Assembly: GCA_030729445.1 (NCBI GenBank)
Contig: JANQXJ010000067.1
Span: 1-6,753 of the forward strand
Reading direction: 5' to 3'
Length of the DNA stretch: 6,753 nt
Source: Limnohabitans sp.
GTDB taxonomy: Bacteria; Pseudomonadota; Gammaproteobacteria; Burkholderiales; Burkholderiaceae_C
The first letter of the stretch is position 1. Every line of letters begins with the position of its first letter. Of the stretch, positions 1 through 5,023 are shown in pieces. Both the position numbers and the translations under genes were made by a program. The notes under the pieces were generated by a model. The model made no database searches and was not told the DNA's origin. It worked only from the letters and a program-made list of their open reading frames with translations.

Positions 1-200
1 GTGAAATGCGCCCCCGCTGCACACAGCACCCCCACGCGCAGTGCGGGGTCGTCGTCGAGTCGGGTGTAGGCCTCACCCAACTCGCGGTACATCTTGGGCG
101 TGAAGCCGTTGCGTTTTGCGGGGCGGTTGATGCAAATTTGAAGGACTGCACCGTGCACGGTGCAATCAATCTGGCCTTCGGGGTGGGGAGCGGTGTTCAT
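1..200 (-). CDS. Enoyl-CoA hydratase/isomerase (crotonase family), N-terminal part only
   Basis: This is the first 66 or so codons of a crotonase-fold protein; the rest lies beyond the left edge. Reading from the ATG at 200, the protein begins MNTAPHPEGQIDCTVHGAVL and continues with ICINRPAKRNGFTPKMYREL, then a DDDPALRVGVL segment and a final GAHFT. The INRP..RN.F block followed by a helix and a D...LRVGVL strand is the usual opening of enoyl-CoA hydratases and isomerases, and the cut falls just before the expected oxyanion-hole region. An in-frame stop lies just upstream of the ATG, so the start is secure; the Shine-Dalgarno match (GAGG) is weak and very close. It lies on the same strand as the 3-hydroxyacyl-CoA dehydrogenase gene, 138 bp downstream of it, and the two enzyme types act at consecutive steps of beta-oxidation. 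Substrate range cannot be told because the catalytic half is missing. Confidence 0.82.
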   Translation of the reverse strand, partial: MNTAPHPEGQIDCTVHGAVLQICINRPAKRNGFTPKMYRELGEAYTRLDDDPALRVGVLCAAGAHF

Positions 201-255
201 GGCCTCATGTTAGGCCCGGGCCCAAGACCCAAGATTCACCGAAGTGACATCTTTG

Positions 256-317
256 CGAGAGCCCCGCCCTCGGGGCGATGGCTCGTGATCTGCGCTCGCC
301 CCATCGCGGCGGGGGCG
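256..317 (-). promoter_or_regulatory. Overlapping GC-rich inverted repeats between hbd and the enoyl-CoA hydratase gene
   Basis: Three pairings can be drawn in the 138 bp gap. GCCCCG at 261-266 pairs with CGGGGC at 271-276 (4-base loop), with flanking CGAG/CTCG at 256-259 and 281-284. GGGGCGA at 272-278 pairs with TCGCCCC at 296-302. CGCCCC at 297-302 pairs with GGGGCG at 312-317. The middle pairing excludes the outer two. None is followed by a T-run in the minus direction, so a classical intrinsic terminator is not supported. The element could limit readthrough from hbd into the hydratase gene, protect an RNA end, or be a chance product of GC-rich sequence. Confidence 0.35.
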
Positions 318-338
318 CCTTTCCCACAACCATGCAGA

Positions 339-1187
339 TCAGTACTTGTAAACGCCCTGACCCGTCTTGCGGCCCAAACGGCCTGCAGCGACCATTTCTT
401 TGAGCAAGGGGCTGGGGCGGTATTTGCTGTCGCCAAACTCCTTGAGGTAGACCTCCATCACAGCCAGGCATACATCGAGGCCAATCATGTCGGCCAGCGC
501 CAGCGGGCCGATGGGTTGGTTGCAGCCGAGCTTCATGCCCGCGTCGATGGCCTCGGCTTCGGCCAGACCTTCGCCCAACACAAAGAAGGCTTCGTTGATC
601 ATGGGCACCAAGATGCGGTTGACCACAAAGCCGGGGGCGTTCTTGACGGTGATGGGCGTCTTGCCCAGCGCCAGCGCCATGTCGTGCACCGCGTCGTGGG
701 TAGCGTCGCTGGTTTGCAGGCCACGGATGATTTCCACCAGCGCCATCATGGGCACGGGGTTGAAGAAGTGCATGCCGATGAAACGGTCCGCACGCTGCGT
801 GGCAGCGGCGAGCTGCGTGATCGAGATCGACGAGGTGTTGGAGGCGATGATCACATTCGGGGCCAGCATGCCGTCGAGCTGCTTCAAGATCTTGACTTTC
901 AGCTCGTGGTTTTCGGTCGCGGCTTCGATCACCAGCTGAGCGCCTTTGAGGTCGTCGTAGTTGCTGGAGCCTTGGATTCGGGCCAGCGCAGCGGCCTTGT
1001 CGGCTTCGCTGATTTTTTCTTTTTTGACGAGTCGGTCGAGGCTGCTGGCCACGGTGGCCACGCCTTTGGCCACGGCCGCGTCAGAAATATCGACCATCAC
1101 GACTTGGATACCCGAGACGGCGCACGCTTGTGCAATGCCGTTGCCCATGGTGCCTGCGCCAATGATGCCTACGGTCTGGATGCTCAT
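339..1187 (-). CDS. hbd: 3-hydroxybutyryl-CoA (short-chain 3-hydroxyacyl-CoA) dehydrogenase
   Basis: This soluble cytoplasmic enzyme oxidises (S)-3-hydroxyacyl-CoA to 3-ketoacyl-CoA with NAD(P), or runs in reverse. The 282-residue product has the length usual for single-function Hbd/PaaH-type enzymes. The N-terminal Rossmann domain carries GAGTMG at residues 10-15 and an acidic residue at the end of strand two (D33), which favours NAD. The family's catalytic residues are visible: S119 in SNTSS, H140 in GMHFFNPVP, E152 in VEII and N190 in APGFVVNR. The C-terminal half is the helical dimerisation domain, ending LGRKTGQGVYKY. An upstream in-frame ATG at 1196 would add three residues, but AAGGA at 1197-1201 touches that codon, whereas it lies 9 nt from the ATG at 1187; I therefore chose 1187. 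An enoyl-CoA hydratase gene follows on the same strand, which fits beta-oxidation of short-chain, fatty or aromatic-derived acyl-CoAs. The exact pathway (butyrate, polyhydroxybutyrate, phenylacetate) cannot be read from the sequence. Confidence 0.95.
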   Translation of the reverse strand: MSIQTVGIIGAGTMGNGIAQACAVSGIQVVMVDISDAAVAKGVATVASSLDRLVKKEKISEADKAAALARIQGSSNYDDLKGAQLVIEAATENHELKVKILKQLDGMLAPNVIIASNTSSISITQLAAATQRADRFIGMHFFNPVPMMALVEIIRGLQTSDATHDAVHDMALALGKTPITVKNAPGFVVNRILVPMINEAFFVLGEGLAEAEAIDAGMKLGCNQPIGPLALADMIGLDVCLAVMEVYLKEFGDSKYRPSPLLKEMVAAGRLGRKTGQGVYKY

Positions 1188-1196
1188 GTTCTTCAT

Positions 1197-1201
1197 TCCT
1201 T
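1197..1201 (-). promoter_or_regulatory. Ribosome binding site of hbd
   Basis: On the minus strand AAGGA lies 9 nt before the ATG at 1187 and directly against the ATG at 1196. The spacing argues for the shorter reading frame. Confidence 0.6.
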
Positions 1202-1260
1202 GAAAATTGGAAAAACCAAAAGGAATGATCTTAACGGGCCGGCCTTGCCTGCCCTTACGC

Positions 1261-1276
1261 CGCCACGGGGGTGGCG
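1261..1276 (-). terminator. Small perfect hairpin after the HTH gene
   Basis: CGCCAC and GTGGCG form a 6 bp stem around a GGGG loop, 8 nt beyond the TAA stop of the HTH gene. There is no T-run on either strand, so it would be a poor intrinsic terminator. The position, just after a stop codon and before the hbd leader, is the main reason to list it. Confidence 0.25.
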
Positions 1277-1283
1277 TGGCCGC

Positions 1284-1910
1284 TTATACCGATCTGGGGC
1301 GGCTTGAGGCGTCAGCCACGCGCAGCAACTGCGTCAAGGACAGGGGGCCTTCGGCCTCTTCAACCGTTTGGATGGGTTCAGGGGTGTTTTGTGCGGTCTG
1401 CGGGCGGATGATGCGAGGCTCATGCCGACGCGAGCCGATCACGTGCAGCTGCACGGGCGCCTCTTGCAGGGTCTTGACCGAGACCCTGCCTTCACAAATG
1501 TCCTTCCAATTGCTGTTGAGAAAACTGGCCACACGCTCAGCAGCTCGTGTTCGCAAACCAGGGGTGTAGAACAAAGTATTTTTTCCCGTCTCAAGCTCGT
1601 ACAGCTGCCACACGCTGATGCAGGCATGGGAGGCGACCACCGAAGGGTCCAGCCCTTGCTGAATGCGCAACTTGCGCAGAACACACCCGTTCGGATCTTC
1701 TGTTTCGGTGCTTTGAACGCCGATGAACATCTGGCTGCTTTTGTTGGCGTTCAACAAATTGCGTTGGATGTGCAAAGACTTGACCTGTTTGAGCACACGG
1801 GCGTCCTTGATCTCCGTGGTCACCCCAGCCCGTGACGTGTCCACGTCGGGGTGCACTTGGGCCAGTGAAAAGCTGGTTTTGACGTAGGCATTCATGGTTT
1901 GGGCAGTCAT
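1284..1910 (-). CDS. Protein of unknown function with a RodZ-like helix-turn-helix region
   Basis: I do not recognise this gene by name. From the ATG at 1910 it encodes 208 residues with no membrane segment or signal peptide. Residues about 77-133 (starting CVLRKLRIQQGLDPSVVASH, then ISVWQLYELETG and FYTPGLRTRAAERVASFL) resemble the helix-turn-helix of RodZ and related XRE-like proteins: an LR..R...GL start, a V-ASHA-ISVWQLY turn and recognition helix, an ELETG end, and a trailing F-Y-P..R..A..R helix. About 75 residues precede it and 75 polar residues follow, ending in a short LSLTQLLRV helix. A cytoplasmic DNA-binding regulator is the natural inference. The start is uncertain: the frame is open to a TTG at 1949 with a weak AGG ahead of it, and a further ATG lies at 1895; none has a strong Shine-Dalgarno. 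A perfect dyad at 1981-2009 and a promoter-like pair lie upstream, which would suit autoregulation. Confidence 0.72.
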   Translation of the reverse strand: MTAQTMNAYVKTSFSLAQVHPDVDTSRAGVTTEIKDARVLKQVKSLHIQRNLLNANKSSQMFIGVQSTETEDPNGCVLRKLRIQQGLDPSVVASHACISVWQLYELETGKNTLFYTPGLRTRAAERVASFLNSNWKDICEGRVSVKTLQEAPVQLHVIGSRRHEPRIIRPQTAQNTPEPIQTVEEAEGPLSLTQLLRVADASSRPRSV

Positions 1911-1980
1911 GGCAATGATGTGGGATGCGGTTGACAAACAAATTTTCAAATGCGCCTGTCACAAAGACTTCGCGCCAGTC

Positions 1981-2009
1981 AGTTGATCCCTTTTGACCGA
2001 AGATCAACT
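1981..2009. promoter_or_regulatory. Perfect 8+8 bp inverted repeat upstream of the HTH gene, candidate operator
   Basis: AGTTGATC at 1981-1988 and GATCAACT at 2002-2009 are exact reverse complements separated by 13 nt. The half-sites are 21 bp apart, two helical turns, so a dimeric regulator could contact both on one face. The repeat lies between the candidate promoter (2024-2052) and the HTH start codon. Binding by the HTH protein itself is inference. As RNA it could also form a leader hairpin. Confidence 0.45.
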
Positions 2010-2023
2010 CATCCTTGGTGATA

Positions 2024-2052
2024 ATTGTAGACTAATTTGCTTATTTTGGGAA
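2024..2052 (-). promoter_or_regulatory. Candidate sigma-70-type promoter for the HTH gene
   Basis: On the minus strand TACAAT (2029 to 2024, five of six matches to TATAAT) is preceded after 17 bp by TTCCCA (2052 to 2047, four of six matches to TTGACA). AT-rich DNA lies just upstream, as expected of an UP-type region. The predicted transcript would begin near 2017 and run through the 1981-2009 dyad into the HTH gene. AT-rich sequence yields such matches by chance, so this is tentative. Confidence 0.35.
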
Positions 2053-2120
2053 TTTATTTATTTAATTGCATCAATACTGTCATTGATATCGACACAAGCA
2101 ACAAATTCTTCAATAAGTAT
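2031..2120. other. AT-rich island in the 1911-2313 intergenic gap
   Basis: By hand count these 90 bp hold 23 G or C (about 26%), and 2041-2070 only 5 of 30, against GC-rich flanking genes. The island contains the dyad ATCAAT-N6-ATTGAT at 2070-2087. I see no convincing gene in the wider 1911-2313 gap: the open frames there start at non-ATG codons or lack family features. One 30-codon minus frame (2202 to 2110) has a good Shine-Dalgarno and is listed among the findings. Confidence 0.6.
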
Positions 2121-2265
2121 GCACTCCGTACACCCGCACCCCAGCACCTGATCCACGCGGCCCCATACAACACAACACGAGGCACGCGACCGCGCTGCCC
2201 ATGGCGCATCTCCTCCGCAATAAAAGTTGATAAAAACATCAAGACCTACAGGCTTTGGCGCAAGC

Positions 2266-2307
2266 AAAACCCGCTGATGACCGCAGAAGCTGCTGCGCAT
2301 CGACAGC
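2266..2307 (-). terminator. Possible imperfect intrinsic terminator after the ABC permease gene
   Basis: Starting 7 nt past the permease stop, the minus strand can fold GCTG/CAGC at the base and CGCAG/CTGCG near the tip (loop CAGCTT), with unpaired bases between, and is followed by GGGTTTT. The T-run is short and the stem interrupted, so strength is doubtful. The position at the end of the two-gene transporter operon supports it. Confidence 0.3.
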
Positions 2308-2313
2308 AAAAAG

Positions 2314-3120
2314 TCAGCTCCTGAAACGCTTCCTCGTCAACGCCAACGCGATCCAGAACGACACCACCGCAAACCCTGCCAGCACCAGGACGTTGCGCAG
2401 CGGATGCTCTGGCCAGCGGTCCAAAAACAGCGGACGCACCAAGTCCACCGCGACCGACAGCGGCAGCCAATCGGCAACAACGCGGACAAAACCAGGGAGT
2501 TGATCACGCGGAAAAAAGATGCCCGAGAGGAACATCATGGGCGTGAGGAACAGGGTGAAGTAATAGGTGAAGAAGTCGTAGCCTTTGGCCAGCGCATTGA
2601 AGATCAGCGCCATGCAGCTGAAGGTGATGCCCACGCCAAGCAGCACGGGCCAGGCCACCAAGAGCTTCCAGCTGTGGCTGATGCCCAGCGCCATCATGAC
2701 CAGCAAAATGGCGGTGACGCTGAACAGCGCCTTGAACGCGGCCCAAAGCATTTCGGCCAGCACCACGTCATCGAGACGCACCGGGGCGTTCATGATGCCG
2801 TCCCAGGTTTTTTGCACATGCATGCGCGAGAACGCCGAGTACAGCGCCTCAAAAGTCGCCGCGTTCATGGCGCTCATGCAAATGCTGCCGCTGGCCAAAA
2901 ACAGGATGTAGGGCACTTTTTCGCCGCCCAACTCGATTTGGCCCACCAAAGCGCCCAGGCCATAACCAAAAGCCACGAGCCACATGAGTGGCTCGGCGAT
3001 GTTGCCCACCAAACTGGGAATGGCGAGCTTTTTCCAGACCAGCCAGTTGCGTTGGAACACGGACCACCAGCGCATGGACAGGCGGGGGGCAGCCCAGATG
3101 TTGTTTTGGATTTGACTCAT
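2314..3120 (-). CDS. ABC-2 type transporter permease, NodJ-like
   Basis: This 268-residue inner-membrane protein forms the channel of an ABC exporter whose ATPase is encoded just upstream. The N-terminus has the NodJ-type pattern WSVFQRNWLVWKKLAIPSLV followed by GNIAEPLMWLVAFGYGLG. About six hydrophobic stretches can be seen near residues 36-60, 70-90, 126-148, 152-176, 183-206 and 243-262. The ABC-2 family hallmark lies at about 183-209: FFTYYFTLFLTPMMFLSGIF, then FPRDQLP. The start ATG at 3120 lies 2 nt after the ATPase stop, with AAGG inside the end of the ATPase gene 6 nt before it, so the two are probably translated together. An upstream non-ATG start would add 31 residues antisense to nothing useful and was not used. 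In rhizobia, NodIJ exports lipochitin oligosaccharides; no nod genes are seen here, so the cargo (a lipid or glycolipid is plausible) is unknown. Confidence 0.9.
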   Translation of the reverse strand: MSQIQNNIWAAPRLSMRWWSVFQRNWLVWKKLAIPSLVGNIAEPLMWLVAFGYGLGALVGQIELGGEKVPYILFLASGSICMSAMNAATFEALYSAFSRMHVQKTWDGIMNAPVRLDDVVLAEMLWAAFKALFSVTAILLVMMALGISHSWKLLVAWPVLLGVGITFSCMALIFNALAKGYDFFTYYFTLFLTPMMFLSGIFFPRDQLPGFVRVVADWLPLSVAVDLVRPLFLDRWPEHPLRNVLVLAGFAVVSFWIALALTRKRFRS

Positions 3121-3122
3121 GA

Positions 3123-4052
3123 TCAGCCTTCTTCGCGGATCTGGCGTCCGGTCAATTTCAAAAACAAGTCTTCCAAATTGGAAGGGCGGTGCAGTGTGCG
3201 CATGGTGGGCCATGCCTCCAGCGCGTGCGTGAGTGAGCGGCTGTTCTGGGTGTAGAAGAAAACGGTCTCGCCACTCACCTCGACGCGCCCTGCCAGTGCT
3301 TTCAAGCTGGCTTCTTGTGCCAGCGCCACAGCGCCTTGGCCAAACACCTCAACCACCTCAGGCTCCAGGTGCTCGGCGATCAGGTCACGGGGTTTGCCTT
3401 CGGCGATCTTGCGGCCTTGGTCCAGCACCAAGAGGCGACTGCACAGGCGCTCGGCCTCGTCCATGAAGTGGGTGGTGAGCAAGATGGATTTGCCCTCTTG
3501 CAGCAAAACCTGCAGGCGCTCCCACATGAGGTGTCGCGCTTGTGGGTCGAGGCCCGTGGTGGGCTCATCCAGCATCAAGAGTTGCGGGTGGTTGATCAGG
3601 GCTCGTGACAAACTCAAGCGCCGCTTCATGCCGCCCGACAACTCGCCGGGTTTGGCTTTGGCCTTGTGGCTCAGAGCCCCGAATTCGAGCAGCTGCGGAA
3701 TGCGCTCGCGAATGGTGGCGTCGGGCAGGCCAAAGTAGCGGCCAAAGACCAAGAGGTTTTCTTCGGCCGTGAAGTCCGGGTCCAGTGTGTCCGATTGCGC
3801 CACCACGCCCAAGCGGGCTTTGATGGCGAGAGCGTCACCCGGCATTTGCAGACCGTCGAAGTAGCGGATCTCACCGCTGCTCGGCTCGGACAAACCCAGG
3901 CACATGCGCAGTGTGGTGGTTTTGCCCGCACCGTTGGGGCCGATGACGCCCAGGCATTCGCCGGGGTTGATGTGGAAAGACAGGTCGTTGACGACCGTGG
4001 CGTCGCCGTAGCGTTTGACCAAGTGTTCGACCGAAAGCAAGGGGGTGTTCAT
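3123..4052 (-). CDS. ABC transporter ATP-binding protein, NodI-like
   Basis: This 309-residue cytoplasmic ATPase powers the permease encoded directly downstream. All nucleotide-binding motifs are intact: Walker A GPNGAGKTT at 38-46, Q-loop Q86 in VVAQSD, signature LSGGMKRR at 138-145, Walker B LLMLDEP at 158-164 followed by the D-loop GLDP at 167-170, and the switch histidine H195 in LLTTHFMDEAE. The LSGGMKRR signature, the 65-residue C-terminal extension ending in an SNLEDLFLKLTGR block, and the partner type place it with the NodI/DrrA class of drug, lipid or lipooligosaccharide exporters. The ATG at 4052 matches the usual family start (LLSVEHLVKRYGD); the Shine-Dalgarno is poor. The same frame stays open far upstream, but that part is antisense to psd. 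Published phylogenies place the origin of rhizobial nodIJ among Burkholderiales homologues like this pair; the native role remains unclear. Confidence 0.92.
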   Translation of the reverse strand: MNTPLLSVEHLVKRYGDATVVNDLSFHINPGECLGVIGPNGAGKTTTLRMCLGLSEPSSGEIRYFDGLQMPGDALAIKARLGVVAQSDTLDPDFTAEENLLVFGRYFGLPDATIRERIPQLLEFGALSHKAKAKPGELSGGMKRRLSLSRALINHPQLLMLDEPTTGLDPQARHLMWERLQVLLQEGKSILLTTHFMDEAERLCSRLLVLDQGRKIAEGKPRDLIAEHLEPEVVEVFGQGAVALAQEASLKALAGRVEVSGETVFFYTQNSRSLTHALEAWPTMRTLHRPSNLEDLFLKLTGRQIREEG

Positions 4053-4145
4053 GCCCGAATTGTGCCCTTGACGGCATCCCTGAGCAGGTTGGCAGGTGAC
4101 CGATAAAATCAGGGCCTTCTTCAGAACCGCGCCTGCGGCCCCTTC
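4053..4145. promoter_or_regulatory. Divergent promoter region between the transporter operon and psd
   Basis: This 93 bp gap must carry the start signals of two divergent units. For psd, TAAAAT at 4104-4109 (five of six matches) follows after 17 bp a weak TGAGCA at 4081-4086. TTGGCA at 4089-4094 and TTGACG at 4068-4073 look more like -35 boxes but have the wrong spacing to it. No clear promoter could be assigned for the ATPase gene. No good Shine-Dalgarno precedes psd. Confidence 0.35.
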
Positions 4146-5009
4146 ATGTCCAGTTCCCCCTCTTTTTCGGACCGCCTGGCGGTCTTGCCGCAGTACCTGA
4201 TTCCCAAACAAGCCCTGACCGTCTTTGCGGGCTGGGTCGCGGGCAGCCAGTGGGGCGGCGCGACCACCGGCATCATCAACTGGTTTGTGAAGCGCTACAA
4301 CGTGAACATGGCCGAAGCAGCCAACCCCGACACCGCCAGCTACAAAAGCTTCAACGAATTCTTCACCCGCCCCCTGCGCGGCGATGCCCGGCCCCTGGCG
4401 GCTGCCGCCTTGTTGAGCCCGGTGGACGGGGCCATCAGCCAGTGTGGCCCCATTGCCGGCGACCAGGTTTTTCAGGCCAAGGGCCACGGCTACAGCACAC
4501 GCGCTTTGGTGGGTGGCGACGCGGCGCTGGCAGCGCAGTTTCAAGACGGCGAATTTGCCACGCTGTACCTGAGCCCCCGTGATTACCACCGCATCCACAT
4601 GCCTTGTGCTGGGCGCCTGACGCGCATGATTTATGTGCCGGGTGATTTGTTCTCGGTCAACCCGACCACCGCCCGCGGTGTGCCCGGCCTGTTTGCACGC
4701 AACGAGCGGGTGGTGTGTGTGTTTGAAGGCGAGCACGGCCCCTTTGTGATGGTCTTGGTGGGCGCCACCATTGTGGGCAGCATGGCCACCGTGTGGCACG
4801 GCGTGGTCAACCCGCCGCGCCCGGGCACGGTGCGCGAATGGACGTATGAGATGGGCAACATCTCTCTGGCGCAAGGCGAGGAGATGGGCCGCTTTTTGCT
4901 CGGCTCCACGGTGGTGATGCTGTTCCCACGAGGGGTGATGCAGTTCAACCCCGACTGGACACCGACACGCCCCATCGTGATGGGCGAGGCCATGGGCGCT
5001 TTGCGCTGA
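4146..5009 (+). CDS. psd: Phosphatidylserine decarboxylase proenzyme
   Basis: Psd removes CO2 from phosphatidylserine to give phosphatidylethanolamine, the main zwitterionic phospholipid of Gram-negative membranes, and acts at the inner membrane. The 287-residue product has the length and motifs of the bacterial type I enzyme. The proposed self-cleavage triad is present: D94 in SPVDG, H151 in YHRIHMP and S254 in LGST. Cleavage between G253 and S254 would release a long beta chain and a short alpha chain of 34 residues with an N-terminal pyruvoyl group. Other family blocks include SFNEFFTRPLR (68-78), GDLFSVNP (166-173), FARNER (183-188), VGATIVGSM (205-213) and FPRG (260-263). The N-terminus (IPKQALTVFAGWVAG) is the usual amphipathic membrane-contact part. 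The start follows the family length; no strong Shine-Dalgarno is seen. No phosphatidylserine synthase gene is in the window. Its stop lies only 14 bp from the stop of the convergent Rieske gene. Confidence 0.96.
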   Translation: MSSSPSFSDRLAVLPQYLIPKQALTVFAGWVAGSQWGGATTGIINWFVKRYNVNMAEAANPDTASYKSFNEFFTRPLRGDARPLAAAALLSPVDGAISQCGPIAGDQVFQAKGHGYSTRALVGGDAALAAQFQDGEFATLYLSPRDYHRIHMPCAGRLTRMIYVPGDLFSVNPTTARGVPGLFARNERVVCVFEGEHGPFVMVLVGATIVGSMATVWHGVVNPPRPGTVREWTYEMGNISLAQGEEMGRFLLGSTVVMLFPRGVMQFNPDWTPTRPIVMGEAMGALR

Positions 5010-5023
5010 ACAGCGGGGTTCGC

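Noticed and set aside
213..222. GGCCCGGGCC palindrome just upstream of the hydratase gene start
   Set aside because: Ten-base GC palindrome without spacer or T-run; no basis for an operator or terminator call.
1237..1244. GGCCGGCC palindrome between the HTH gene and hbd
   Set aside because: Short self-complementary GC words are common in such genomes; no second copy or flanking repeat makes it an element.
6..1307. 433-codon open frame on the plus strand, antisense to hbd and the hydratase gene
   Set aside because: It mirrors two well-supported minus-strand genes; its His/Gly/Asp-rich protein shows no family motif and is typical of antisense frames in GC-rich DNA.
2037..2324. 95-codon plus-strand frame across the AT-rich gap
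   Set aside because: It begins at a TTG with no good ribosome site, overlaps the permease end and shows no domain.
2404..3255. 283-codon plus-strand open frame antisense to the permease
   Set aside because: Low-complexity His/Gln/Arg-rich translation, no recognisable domain, and full overlap with a clear ABC-2 permease.
4068..4109. TTGACG at 4068 or TTGGCA at 4089 as -35 box for psd with TAAAAT at 4104
   Set aside because: Spacers of 30 and 9 bp do not suit sigma-70; the sigma-54 -24/-12 pattern also fails because the downstream TTGC element is absent.
4053..4874. Upstream extension of the ATPase frame by about 270 codons
   Set aside because: The extension is antisense to psd, and the ATPase homology begins at the ATG at 4052.
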